Shown here piece after piece: positions 1-8,411 of a DNA stretch of 49,678 nt (its first letter is position 1; each line of letters begins with the position of its first letter). A model generated the notes under the pieces. The model ran no database searches and was not told the DNA's origin. It was given only the letters and a program-made list of their open reading frames with translations. The position numbers and the translations under genes are program-made. Source of the DNA: Lachnospiraceae bacterium. Lineage in GTDB: Bacteria; Bacillota; Clostridia; Lachnospirales; Lachnospiraceae. Where the stretch lies: NCBI GenBank assembly GCA_019420465.1, contig JAHZHB010000138.1:1-49678 (forward strand). Direction: 5' to 3'.

Positions 1-711
1 CATAGAGGACATGTCAGCCGCCGGACGTGGGTGGCGCTGGCGATCATGCTGCTGACCGTGCCGCTGATGCTGTATCTGTCGGTGGTATGGTTTCATGGCA
101 AACAGTATCTGGCGATGAGTCTGATCATTGTATGCTTTGCCATGGTGCCCTTTTTTATGATCTTTGAGGGGCGAAAGCCGCAGGCGCGGGAGATCATGGT
201 GATCGCTGTACTGGCAGCGATCGGTGTGGCGGGCCGGGCGGCCTTTTCGATGGTGCCGAGCTTTAAGCCGATCGCGGCGATCGTGATTCTCACGGGGGTA
301 TCCTTTGGCGGGGAAGCGGGATTTCTGGTCGGCTGTATGATCATGATGGTCTCGAACATGTTTTTCGGGCAGGGGCCGTGGACGCCGTGGCAGATGTTTT
401 CCTACGGGCTGATCGGCTTTCTGGCCGGGATTCTCTTTCAGAAGGGAATATTAAAAGCCCGCAGGATCCCGCTGTGTATCTATGGATTTTTAAGTGTGAT
501 CTTTATTTTCGGCGGTATCATGAATCCGGCCAGTATCCTGATGAGCTACGGACGGATCACATGGAAGAGCCTTCTGGCTTTTTATATTTCCGGTATACCG
601 GTCGATCTGGTACAGGCAACGTCCACGGTATTTTTTCTGTGGATACTCAGCCGGCCGCTTCTGGAAAAGCTGGAGAGGATCAAGAAAAAGTATGGACTGA
701 TCGAGAGATAA
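1..711 (+). CDS. ECF transporter S component (5'-truncated by window edge)
   Basis: Membrane substrate-binding subunit of an energy-coupling-factor vitamin or cofactor importer. The reading frame is open to base 1 with no convincing start (the GTG at 31 has no ribosome binding site), so the true start lies outside the window. The visible part has about five or six hydrophobic segments and a Gly-rich stretch (VSFGGEAGFLVG) followed by FGQGPWTPWQM, a pattern common in uncharacterised clostridial S components. The next gene encodes a DUF4430 protein, a frequent partner of such transporters. A small hairpin lies between them. Substrate is not readable from sequence; cobalamin is an inference from DUF4430 and from the cobalamin riboswitch 4 kb away on the other strand. 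Confidence 0.75.
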   Translation, partial: HRGHVSRRTWVALAIMLLTVPLMLYLSVVWFHGKQYLAMSLIIVCFAMVPFFMIFEGRKPQAREIMVIAVLAAIGVAGRAAFSMVPSFKPIAAIVILTGVSFGGEAGFLVGCMIMMVSNMFFGQGPWTPWQMFSYGLIGFLAGILFQKGILKARRIPLCIYGFLSVIFIFGGIMNPASILMSYGRITWKSLLAFYISGIPVDLVQATSTVFFLWILSRPLLEKLERIKKKYGLIER

Positions 712-726
712 AAGCCAATGGCTTTT
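710..726 (+). terminator. small intercistronic hairpin
   Basis: AAAAGCC-AAT-GGCTTTT is a 7-bp stem with a 3-nt loop, placed just after the stop of the S component and 40 bp before the DUF4430 gene. It could attenuate transcription or protect the upstream mRNA. The stem is short and the loop tight, so full termination is uncertain. Confidence 0.4.
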
Positions 727-765
727 ATATAGAAAACTAAAAAGAAATGTGAAAGGAGAAAGAAC

Positions 766-3120
766 ATGCAAAAAGTAAAAAAACATGTCAGACAGTTGTT
801 TCTGTGTTTGATTCTGCTGTTTTCTGCGTTGTTAATTGGAAAACAGTCGGTCTTTGCAGATACACTGAGCATCAGTGTGGAGAGATTCTCTCTGGGAGGT
901 AGTTTTATTGTTGAACCGACGCAGGTGGAATTCAGAAAAGGTGAGACATATGAAACAATCATTAAAAGAGTATTACAGGAGAACAGTCTTAAATTTGAAG
1001 GGACTAATGGTAATTATGGTTATTATCTGCGCGGTATTATGGGTGTTGACTGTGGCAAACAGAATATGCCTAACTGTGTCAAAAATATTCTGAATGACCG
1101 TAAAATGTATATTGGAAATGCAACAAGTAAAGGTTTGTATGAGTTTGATTATACCAGCGGTTCAGGATGGATGTATTATGTAAATAATCAATATGTAGAT
1201 GGCATGTCGAAAGTTCTGGCAAAAGATGGTGATGCAACCCGTCTTATGTTTACTTTAGTAGGCGGAGCAGATCTGACGGGCGTTTACGTGGACAGTGACA
1301 ATAATCCTGTTAAAACGTATTTTAAAAGTGGAGATAAATCGGATTTGTTACGTCTGATGGCAGAAGCAAATCAGCAAAGAACACTCTGGTCTCAGGTTGA
1401 TGGTTTTGCTGAAGCATATAAGGATGCCGTGTCTATTATGGCAAAGCCAGATGCTACGCAGAGTGATATTGATGAATCGGTTAAATGGCTGGAGACCATC
1501 CGAAATAATCTGCCAAAAGAAGAATTAAAAGGCGTCAATATGCGTCTTAGCACAGTTACTATGCATCCGGGAGATACACGGACACTGGCGTACAATACTA
1601 CACCGTATTATGCAGCTGTAGAAAGTATAAAATGGCAGTCTGATAATGCGGAAGTAGCTTCTGTTGACATGAATACAGGTAAGGTAACAGCTAAGAAAAA
1701 TGGTACAGCTAATATTACAGTAATTCTGAACAATCAATATACAGCTTCTACGACTGTAGAGGTAAAACCAGCTGCTACACAGCTGAGCCTCGATCAGAAA
1801 AGTGTGAGTATTCATTTAGATGAAGGAAATATAAAACTTAATTGTAGTGTGGTTCCGGCAGATTCTGCTGCAGAGCTGAACTGGAGCAGTTCAAAATCCT
1901 GGATTGCTTATGTGACAAATGATGGAGAGGTTCGCCCGATAGCAGCTGGTGAAGCTGATATCACAGTTTACAATGAAGCCGGTTTAAAAGCAACATGTCA
2001 TGTCACGGTACTGCCGTCTCTGAAACAGCCTTTCATAAGTGGTATGCCGGCAGTTACAGTAAAAGCAGCTTCCAGCCGCAGTGTACAGATCAGCTGGAAT
2101 GCGTATGACTGTGCGCAGAAATATATTGTGTATCGCCGCACTCCGGGAAGCGGATGGACACAGCTGACGACTACCACGGCTACGTCTTATACGGATGGCA
2201 GTGCAAAGCCACAGACGACCTATTATTATACAGTAAAAGCAACCAGCACACGCTGGGGTGGAGAACTGGAGAGTAAATACGATACGAATAAAACCGTGAC
2301 GACACCGGCAGATCCAGCCCCGGCACCAAAGCCGGCAGAAAAGAAATACGCCAGCGAGCCGCAGGTCGCAAACCATGTATACAATGGTGGATGGCAGACA
2401 GGTGTGGCTGCAGGCAGCGGATTTTCGCTTTCCGGTACGACCAGTGCTGTGGATGCGGGTACATACACGGTATGGGCAACGCCGGATGCCGGATATGTAT
2501 GGCAGGACGGTTCCAGTGGTACGCGGACACTGACATGGAGTATGGCAAAGGCCAATCAGGCTGTCTATACGGCAGTCAGTGTGAAAACATACAAGATGAG
2601 CGCGCTGAAAAAGAAAGCCTACAGCTTTACGGTCGGCGGCAGTGCACAGGGTGGTGTTTCCTACCGTGTGGCCAGAGTACCGGCCGGTGGAGCAAAGTAT
2701 ATCACTGTAGACAGAAACGGCAGGGTTACCCTGAAAAAGAAAGCACCGGGCGGCATCTACGAGATCGCTGTTTCCACAGGCGCAACGGCCAACTTAAACG
2801 CTGCCGAGAAGATCGTCCAGATCAAAGTGACCAAAAATACCCAGAAGATCACAGCGAAAAAGACAAAGATGACTTACAAGGTCAAACAGCTGAAAAAGGG
2901 CAATAAGTCCTATTCAATCAAGGGTAAAGCCAAAGGTGGCATCACCTACCGTCTGACAGGTGCGCCGGATAACGGCTGGGGCTTTGTCTCTGTCAGCAAA
3001 AAAGGTAAAGTCACCGTGAGAAAGAATGCGCCGAAGGGCACGTATCTGATCACGCTGACCGCAAAGGAGACGAAGAAATATGCACCGGCCACCCGTGTGG
3101 TAAAGGTTGTGGTGAAGTAA
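766..3120 (+). CDS. secreted DUF4430 / Ig-like / fibronectin-type mosaic protein
   Basis: A 784-residue exported protein with an N-terminal signal peptide (hydrophobic about 12-28). Domains in order: DUF4430 (about 45-165, with the typical GSGWMYYVNNQYVDG and KDGD motifs), a helical linker (about 195-250), two bacterial Ig-like (Big_2) domains (about 255-415), a fibronectin type III domain (about 425-510), an MBG-like region (about 525-595), and two degenerate Lys-rich repeats of about 90 residues each to the end. There is no LPXTG anchor. DUF4430 resembles the C-terminal domain of transcobalamin, so a ligand-capture role for the upstream ECF transporter is plausible but inferred. The ribosome binding site is AAAGGAG. 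The first 1.2 kb is clearly AT-rich and the remainder GC-richer, suggesting assembly from two sources. Confidence 0.8.
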   Translation: MQKVKKHVRQLFLCLILLFSALLIGKQSVFADTLSISVERFSLGGSFIVEPTQVEFRKGETYETIIKRVLQENSLKFEGTNGNYGYYLRGIMGVDCGKQNMPNCVKNILNDRKMYIGNATSKGLYEFDYTSGSGWMYYVNNQYVDGMSKVLAKDGDATRLMFTLVGGADLTGVYVDSDNNPVKTYFKSGDKSDLLRLMAEANQQRTLWSQVDGFAEAYKDAVSIMAKPDATQSDIDESVKWLETIRNNLPKEELKGVNMRLSTVTMHPGDTRTLAYNTTPYYAAVESIKWQSDNAEVASVDMNTGKVTAKKNGTANITVILNNQYTASTTVEVKPAATQLSLDQKSVSIHLDEGNIKLNCSVVPADSAAELNWSSSKSWIAYVTNDGEVRPIAAGEADITVYNEAGLKATCHVTVLPSLKQPFISGMPAVTVKAASSRSVQISWNAYDCAQKYIVYRRTPGSGWTQLTTTTATSYTDGSAKPQTTYYYTVKATSTRWGGELESKYDTNKTVTTPADPAPAPKPAEKKYASEPQVANHVYNGGWQTGVAAGSGFSLSGTTSAVDAGTYTVWATPDAGYVWQDGSSGTRTLTWSMAKANQAVYTAVSVKTYKMSALKKKAYSFTVGGSAQGGVSYRVARVPAGGAKYITVDRNGRVTLKKKAPGGIYEIAVSTGATANLNAAEKIVQIKVTKNTQKITAKKTKMTYKVKQLKKGNKSYSIKGKAKGGITYRLTGAPDNGWGFVSVSKKGKVTVRKNAPKGTYLITLTAKETKKYAPATRVVKVVVK

Positions 3121-3148
3121 AGATACACAGATAAAAATGTGGATATAA

Positions 3149-3193
3149 AAAACGTCCGGGAAACCGTCAGCTGATGATTTCCCGGGCGTTTTA
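3149..3193. terminator. bidirectional intrinsic terminator
   Basis: Stem AACGTCCGGGAAA / TTTCCCGGGCGTT with a 14-nt loop, an A-tract on the left and a T-rich tract on the right. It lies between the convergent DUF4430 gene and the TIM-barrel gene and can serve both strands. Confidence 0.85.
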
Positions 3194-3200
3194 TTTGTCA

Positions 3201-3236
3201 TGCATATCCATAAGTGGTCCGGTGGACCGGTTTTGA
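3201..3236 (+). repeat. 36-bp palindrome-bearing repeat, copy 1
   Basis: This 36-bp segment matches 26773-26808 at 30 of 36 positions. It carries the dyad core TGGTCCGGTGGACC. It sits directly after a terminator T-tract and just downstream of the TIM-barrel gene stop (minus strand). The dyad resembles GntR/FadR-type operators (TGGT...ACCA), but the position at gene ends also fits a dispersed repeat. Confidence 0.7.
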
Positions 3237-3261
3237 ATACCCCTGTGCGCAGGTATATGGT

Positions 3262-4140
3262 TTACAGAACGCCTCTGGAGAGAAAATCCTGCAGCTCTGC
3301 CCTGTTTCTGGTGATGTATTCGTAGGTGATGTAGTCCGGGGCGATGCGTTCTGTGAGAGCCCGGACACCGGGATCGACAAAGGGGCGGTGCTGGTCGGTC
3401 CTAAAGATATGCTCGTAGACGTAGCATGCCCAGGCATTTTCATCCGTACGGGGAAACGGTGGCTTTTGCAGGAAATCCTGCACATAGGCGCCGCTTAAGG
3501 ACTGATTCAGGTGGATGCCGCGGATACGGGGGAGATACGCTTCGCAGCCGTCGAGGACGTGATGGATGTAAGCCACAGCATCTTCAGAGGTGCGAAGGGA
3601 AGGCTCTGTATTCATCAGGTGACCGGTATCCAGCATAAATCCGGTGTGTGGATAATGGATACCGTTCAGAAGCATACCGGCGATCTCCGGTCGCAGAAAG
3701 GTCAGTCCGGGATACCACTGGTTTTCGAGGAGAAAGAGGAAAGTGTCGTCTGTGTCGTCCATGAGCCGGTTGATGAGATCACAGCAGGCTCTGGCTACTC
3801 CTTCATCGGTATGTACAAAGCGGCCGGTGACAGCTTCTTCCATTGAGACCTGGGAGGCATGAAAAACGACATATTCGGCCTGCATCCGGCGGGCAAAGGC
3901 CAGATTTTTGCGGTAGGAGGCACACAGAAGCGACTGATCCATATCTATCCAGTCCGGCGGGCAGTACAGGTGCACACCGGTAACCATGTCGGGTGTGATG
4001 ATGTCGTCAGGGTCATCGTTTAACGGCATCAGCTCCAGACCGTTCAGGCCAAAGGAGGTATAAAAGCTTCGCAGGTCATCCGTACCGGCAAAGCGATTAA
4101 GATCACAGGGATCATTGGTCAGATTCATGGTGGTTTTCAT
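3262..4140 (-). CDS. TIM-barrel sugar phosphate isomerase/epimerase-like protein
   Basis: 292 residues of the AP-endonuclease-2 / xylose-isomerase-like TIM-barrel superfamily. Family-like strand ends are visible: VVFHASQ, FLLENQW, FMLDTGHL and IRGIHLNQ supply Glu, Asp and His residues typical of the divalent-metal site. The exact reaction cannot be read. The ATG at 4140 is chosen because GAGGAGG lies 6 bases upstream; a longer in-frame start at 4185 lacks a site. It overlaps the end of the upstream leucine-rich-repeat gene by 29 bases, so the two are probably translationally coupled. Both lie behind a cobalamin riboswitch, which suggests a cobamide-linked role not evident from the fold. Confidence 0.75.
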   Translation of the reverse strand: MKTTMNLTNDPCDLNRFAGTDDLRSFYTSFGLNGLELMPLNDDPDDIITPDMVTGVHLYCPPDWIDMDQSLLCASYRKNLAFARRMQAEYVVFHASQVSMEEAVTGRFVHTDEGVARACCDLINRLMDDTDDTFLFLLENQWYPGLTFLRPEIAGMLLNGIHYPHTGFMLDTGHLMNTEPSLRTSEDAVAYIHHVLDGCEAYLPRIRGIHLNQSLSGAYVQDFLQKPPFPRTDENAWACYVYEHIFRTDQHRPFVDPGVRALTERIAPDYITYEYITRNRAELQDFLSRGVL

Positions 4141-4978
4141 GGCAGTCCTCCTCGATATATTCTGTTTTGAAGCCGTATTTTGCACAGTAGGCGTCTGCGG
4201 CGGAGCCCTTAAAGCAGCGGACGGTGGTGGAACGGTTGATGATCCATTCGCCGATATGGTAGGGATCGTGCCGAAGTTCGATCGTTTTCAGACGGTTGCA
4301 GCCGTGGAAAACCCATTTTCCCAGATGGCGGACACTGGAGGGAATATAGACTTCTGTCAGATGTTTGCAGTGGAAAAAGGCGCTGTCACCGATATATTCC
4401 AGTCCGTCGGGCAGATGCAGTCGCAGGATACCGCAGTGGCTGAAGGCTTCATCGCCGATGTAGCGAAGGGCCGGAGACAGCTGCAGCATTTCGAGAGATT
4501 TACAGCCATAAAAGGCCCGCTGACCGATGGATTTCACGGTGGAAGGCAGTGTCAGTGAGCGGAGATTGCGGCAGTTCTGACATACCATATCGTCTATGCG
4601 CTGCATGCCGGGCTGGCCGCGAAAGACGAGCGACTGCAGGGCTGTATTATCCGCCAGCATACGGGCAGACAGCGTGGGCAGGGAGGCAGGAACGGTCATG
4701 GTTTCCAGGGACAGACACCGGGCAAAGGCCTCCTGCTCGATCTCTGTGACAGAGGACGGCAGCTGGATGTTTTTCAGACCGAAGCAGCCGGCAAAGGACC
4801 GGCAGCAGAGCTTTTTCAGACTCAGCGGAAAGTAGACAGCTTCGATATAGTTTCGTTTCATAAAGGCCTCGGCGGCCACAGCAGCAGTGCCTTCGGGAAG
4901 GATCAGCCGGGGTACTCCCAGCTGATTGGCAATCGCACGGGTGATCACAGGCGGGGTAATGGTACAGTTTTCAGACAT
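4112..4978 (-). CDS. BspA-type leucine-rich repeat protein
   Basis: 288 residues with six or seven tandem LRR_5 (BspA/TpLRR-like) units of about 23 residues between residues 60 and 255, each of the form I-G-x-x-A-F-x-x-C-x-x-L-x-x-L-x-L-P. No signal peptide or membrane anchor is present, so it is probably cytoplasmic, unlike many surface BspA proteins. The start is preceded by AAAGGAG. It is the first gene after the cobalamin riboswitch leader and is coupled to the TIM-barrel gene. LRR proteins usually mediate protein contacts; the partner is unknown, the overlapping TIM-barrel protein being the obvious candidate. Confidence 0.8.
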   Translation of the reverse strand: MSENCTITPPVITRAIANQLGVPRLILPEGTAAVAAEAFMKRNYIEAVYFPLSLKKLCCRSFAGCFGLKNIQLPSSVTEIEQEAFARCLSLETMTVPASLPTLSARMLADNTALQSLVFRGQPGMQRIDDMVCQNCRNLRSLTLPSTVKSIGQRAFYGCKSLEMLQLSPALRYIGDEAFSHCGILRLHLPDGLEYIGDSAFFHCKHLTEVYIPSSVRHLGKWVFHGCNRLKTIELRHDPYHIGEWIINRSTTVRCFKGSAADAYCAKYGFKTEYIEEDCHENHHESDQ

Positions 4979-5149
4979 AAAAATGCTCCTTTACAGTAGT
5001 TTGATATCCTGTAACGGAGCAAGGGATCGATATTGGGCCAGATCACAGTCTGCCGAAGCCGTTCACAGGACAGATAAGGCAGCTCTGTCAGAAAAAAGAG
5101 TACAAAAAACAGAAACTACCTCACCCTAACCAGATCGTGTGATTAGTGG

Positions 5150-5331
5150 CTACGGCTCTAAGCATGTCTCCTGACTTACGCAGTAACGATGTGTCTCGCC
5201 TTCTCGCGTGGGCAACGCAATGGATATGAGACAGATCTGCACGATCACAGTAGCACGACTGTTCGGGAATCTCACCCGCTTCCATCTTAGCTGCAGGTTC
5301 CAAAAAAGCGGAACGGGCAGAACTTAGAACT
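5150..5331 (-). ncRNA. cobalamin riboswitch
   Basis: Read on the minus strand, the segment contains in order GCGGGTGAGATTCCCGAAC, then GTGCTACTGTGATCG, then CCACGCGAGAAGGCGAG, then AAGTCAGGAGACATGCT. These match the conserved cobalamin-element core (GGUG-AAUCCC, CCGC-ACUGU, GGGAAGGC and the B12 box AGUCAGGAGACCUGCC). Downstream, CTAATC...GGTTAG followed by a T-rich run (about 5095-5148) may be a terminator-type expression platform. The next gene, 170 bases further, is the leucine-rich-repeat gene. The family senses cobalamins and normally represses expression when they are abundant. Confidence 0.9.
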
Positions 5332-5437
5332 GATAATCATTAAAAATTACATTATTAAATTTCTTTCACTATGATATCGAAAAAATCGGAATACCACAAG
5401 TAACGAAATTGGAATACCTCAGAAAGAAAAAGAACCG

Positions 5438-5815
5438 TCAGGCTTTTTCATGCATCTTCTGGTGTTCAGCAGAGATTTCCTGATGCAGCCTGTAGCTGTC
5501 CCAGGTACAGTTGGACGGGGTGAGGATCGCTTTTAAGGGAATCTGCAGGCCGCTTTTGCGCAGTCCTGCCAGAAACTGATTGAGCAGTGCATCGGAAAAG
5601 AAGCAGAAGACCAGCATCTCCTCATCAAAATCTGCCGGTGGTACGACGGAAACATCGGCCGTGGAGATGTCCATGCCGGCGGCACGGCCTACGGGATCCG
5701 GGTAGGCTGATTTTTCTATGATCCGGGCACGGATCTTCAGACGGAGCAGGAGTGCCTTGATTTTTCTCTTTCTTTCTGGGTCTGTGATGTTATATAAAAG
5801 AATTTGTGGTGTCAT
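5438..5815 (-). CDS. DUF3783 domain protein
   Basis: 125 residues. It opens with ILLYNITDPERKRKIKALL and ends with the pattern (EEMLVFCFF...LLNQFLAGLRKSG...IPLKAILTPSNCTWDSYRLHQEI) typical of the small DUF3783 family of Clostridia. The ATG at 5815 is chosen because AAAGGA lies about 6 bases upstream; 17 further codons upstream are in frame but have no site. No function is established. It probably forms its own unit; the M20 hydrolase upstream on the same strand is about 100 bp away. Confidence 0.8.
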   Translation of the reverse strand: MTPQILLYNITDPERKRKIKALLLRLKIRARIIEKSAYPDPVGRAAGMDISTADVSVVPPADFDEEMLVFCFFSDALLNQFLAGLRKSGLQIPLKAILTPSNCTWDSYRLHQEISAEHQKMHEKA

Positions 5816-5920
5816 GGTTGTCCTTTCTGCGTTGGGTCTGGTGTCTGTTGTCTGGGATGCCCGCAATGATCTGGAAGACTGGATCGAGGGGCAGGGGATT
5901 TCGCTTCGGCACAGATACGG

Positions 5921-7117
5921 TTATTTTAACAGCTGCAGGGCAGATGTCGTATAAAAAAGTACGGCTCTGGCGAGTACGGTTTCATCAAAAGAATAGTCCG
6001 GCTGGTGCAATACGGCTGTCGTCCGGGCCGGAAACAGCACGTAAGCGGCTTCTTTGCCATGGGAGGTTACCCGGTCCATCAGATGGGCGGCATCTTCGCT
6101 GGCCAGAAATGCGGTGGTTTTCTTATGCGAGCAGGTGACAGGTGCAGCTGTGTTTTCAAAACAGGCGGACAGTCTGTCTGCAAGGGAAGGCGAACTTTTT
6201 AACGCGGGAGCGCTCCCGACGGTCTGTATCGTATACGTAAGACCAAAGGTCCGGGCAGTTTCTTTTATCTGTTTTTCCACTTCTTTTGTCAGTGCCATAT
6301 TGGCTTTTGTGGTTTTACCGCGACATTCCATTTCCATAACGGCGCGGGCAGCCAGAATATTTCTGGCACTTCCTGCCTGTATTTTTCCTATATTTAAAAC
6401 AGTGTCAGGATGGGTGCTGCCTGTCAGCCGGTATAAAGAAGTGAAAAGCTCTCCGAGAGCCGGGATGACAGAGCGGCCTTCCTGCGGGTGAGCGGCATGA
6501 GCTGCTTTGCCCTGATAGGATACGTCGAGCTTTGTCGTGGCAAAGGAACCGTCGACAAAAATAAAATCACCGTCGGCTTCCGGGTATTGCATGGAGGGGA
6601 CGATATGGCCGGAGAGAAAGTAATCGGTACTGTCAAGCAGGCTGCTTTCAGCGATCGGCCGGGCACCCCGGCAGCCTTCTTCGGCCGGCTGAAACAGAAA
6701 CTGTACGGTGCCATGGAGCATATCTCTGTGCTGACAGAGGATGGCGGCGGTCATAAGGCCGATCGCCATATGCCCATCATGCCCGCAGGCATGCATACAT
6801 CCGTGATTTCTGGAAACAAAATGCTGCTGTACGGCCAGATGATCAGAAGACGTGGTCTCTGTAACCGGCAGTGCATCGATATCAAAGCGCAGTGTCAGTA
6901 CAGGGCCTTTACCACAGGACAGAACCGCCATAAGTCCGGTATCATGGCCGGCTATGGGAAGCGGATATACGGTCAGTGGAAGGGATGACAGATACCGGCG
7001 CAGAAAATGCGTGGTCTCTGTTTCCTGCCATGCTGTCTCCGGACACTGATGAAGCTGTCTTCTGAGCTGTATGAGCTCAGGCGTACGGGCCTGTACTTCG
7101 TTGAAAAAAGTAGACAT
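5921..7117 (-). CDS. M20-family amidohydrolase (N-acyl-amino-acid hydrolase type)
   Basis: 398-residue cytoplasmic metallopeptidase-like amidohydrolase, expected to cleave N-acylated amino acids or related amide conjugates. The metal-binding motif HACGHDGH is at about 109-116 and PAEEG at 144-148 (catalytic Glu and metal ligand). Another likely ligand is the His in LHQPDYSF near the C terminus. The inserted dimerisation domain (about 190-300) is present, with the usual KAAHAAHPQEG motif. The start has AGAAAGAAGG just upstream. Length fits the IAA-amino-acid hydrolase / hippurate hydrolase subgroup. The substrate is not known. Confidence 0.9.
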   Translation of the reverse strand: MSTFFNEVQARTPELIQLRRQLHQCPETAWQETETTHFLRRYLSSLPLTVYPLPIAGHDTGLMAVLSCGKGPVLTLRFDIDALPVTETTSSDHLAVQQHFVSRNHGCMHACGHDGHMAIGLMTAAILCQHRDMLHGTVQFLFQPAEEGCRGARPIAESSLLDSTDYFLSGHIVPSMQYPEADGDFIFVDGSFATTKLDVSYQGKAAHAAHPQEGRSVIPALGELFTSLYRLTGSTHPDTVLNIGKIQAGSARNILAARAVMEMECRGKTTKANMALTKEVEKQIKETARTFGLTYTIQTVGSAPALKSSPSLADRLSACFENTAAPVTCSHKKTTAFLASEDAAHLMDRVTSHGKEAAYVLFPARTTAVLHQPDYSFDETVLARAVLFYTTSALQLLK

Positions 7118-7296
7118 CGAATACCTTCTTTCTGATACTGAATGCTATTACTATACCGCATTTTTGGGAAAGATAAAAGCAGAAAACGAATACGGATTGG
7201 ATGCCGGAACAAAATGTGCTATTATATAGGAAAGTTTTTCTTCGGAAAAGACAGGATAAACGATAATATGAAAGGATCAAGAAGGAGGAAGGGACG

Positions 7297-8022
7297 ATGA
7301 CAGCAGCAGAAGAACTGCAAAAGATCATAGATGAACACAAAAGGATCGTTTTCTTTGGCGGTGCGGGCGTGTCTACGGAGAGTGGCATACCGGATTTCAG
7401 GAGTGTGGACGGCCTGTATAATCAGAAATACGATTATCCGCCGGAAACGATCTTAAGTCATACTTTCTTTATGCGAAATACAGAAGAGTTTTACCGGTTT
7501 TACAGAGAAAAGATGCTGATCACGGATGCCAGTCCGAATGCGGCACATCTGAAGCTGGCCGAGCTGGAAGCAGCCGGGAAGCTGACGGCTGTTGTCACAC
7601 AGAATATAGACGGACTGCATCAGAAGGCCGGCAGTCGGACTGTGTATGAGCTGCATGGCTCTGTTCTCAGAAACTACTGTATGAAGTGCGGCAGATTTTA
7701 CAGCGCGGATGAGCTGATGCAGATGGAGGGCGTACCGCACTGTGACTGTGGCGGTGTGATCAAGCCGGATGTGGTGCTGTATGAGGAGGGGCTTAATACG
7801 GCTACGGTTCAGAACGCGATAAAGGCTATTTCCGAGGCAGATGTGCTGATCGTGGGCGGTACCTCGCTGGCGGTATATCCGGCGGCCGGGCTGATCGATT
7901 ATTTCCAGGGAGACAGGATCGTTCTGATCAATAAGGGGGCAACGTCCCGCGATGCCCATGCTGATCTGGTGATCAGAGAGCCGATCGGAGAGGTCCTGGG
8001 AGCCGTCCGGGTGCAGCCATAA
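7297..8022 (+). CDS. cobB: NAD-dependent Sir2-family protein deacylase
   Basis: 241 residues. The NAD-binding motif GGAGVSTESGIPDFR is near residues 21-35 and TQNIDGLHQKAGS at 101-113. The catalytic His is at about 120 (ELHGS). A zinc knuckle uses Cys128, Cys131, Cys149 and Cys151; the second pair is CDC (one residue between), not the common CXXC. It removes acyl groups from lysines of cytoplasmic proteins using NAD. GGAGGAAGGG precedes the ATG. The gene is divergent from the M20 hydrolase and is followed by the DUF951 gene. Confidence 0.93.
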   Translation: MTAAEELQKIIDEHKRIVFFGGAGVSTESGIPDFRSVDGLYNQKYDYPPETILSHTFFMRNTEEFYRFYREKMLITDASPNAAHLKLAELEAAGKLTAVVTQNIDGLHQKAGSRTVYELHGSVLRNYCMKCGRFYSADELMQMEGVPHCDCGGVIKPDVVLYEEGLNTATVQNAIKAISEADVLIVGGTSLAVYPAAGLIDYFQGDRIVLINKGATSRDAHADLVIREPIGEVLGAVRVQP

Positions 8023-8077
8023 GCGCTGTGGCCGGCAGAAAAAGTAAGTGAGCCAGCGTATACGGGTAAGGAGAGTT

Positions 8078-8260
8078 ATGGTATTTGAAGTCGGAGATAT
8101 TGTAAAATTAAAAAAGAAACATCCCTGTGGGAGCTTTTGCTGGGAGATCCTGCGTGTCGGCGCAGATTTCCGGCTGAAATGTGAAGGCTGCGGCCATCAG
8201 ATCATGGTAGCGCGCAGGCTGGTTGAAAAAAACTGCAGAGAACATATAAAGAAGGAATAG
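8078..8260 (+). CDS. DUF951 domain protein
   Basis: 60-residue protein matching the small, widely conserved Bacillota DUF951 family: GDIVKLKKKHPCGSFCWEILRVGADFRL followed by KCEGCGHQIMVAR. Conserved Cys residues (HPCG, CEGC) suggest a metal or nucleic-acid-binding fold, but no role is established. AAGGAGAG lies just before the ATG at 8078; an upstream in-frame start at 8048 has no site. In many Firmicutes DUF951 genes sit close to rpsF, as here. Confidence 0.85.
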   Translation: MVFEVGDIVKLKKKHPCGSFCWEILRVGADFRLKCEGCGHQIMVARRLVEKNCREHIKKE

Positions 8261-8307
8261 AAAACGGAAAACGAAAAATAAAAAGAGAAATAAAAATGAA
8301 TTTTTCC

Positions 8308-8336
8308 TTGCATTTTCCATCTGTATATGGTATCAT
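8308..8336 (+). promoter_or_regulatory. sigma-A-type promoter of rpsF-ssb-rpsR
   Basis: TTGCAT, 17 bases, TATCAT. The roughly 65-base leader that follows contains CTCCC...GGGGG just before the ribosome binding site. In other bacteria the S6:S18 complex binds an rpsF leader, so this could be an autoregulatory site, but I could not match the leader motif with confidence. Confidence 0.7.
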
Positions 8337-8411
8337 ATCGAATCGTGATAAATCATTTATTCCTTGCTCCCTGCCAATCGGGGGGCCAGAGACCAAAAGG
8401 AGGTAAGAAGC

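Noticed and set aside
5121..5303. 60-codon minus-strand open frame
   Set aside because: It lies within the cobalamin riboswitch; the conserved RNA motifs explain the sequence and there is no ribosome binding site.
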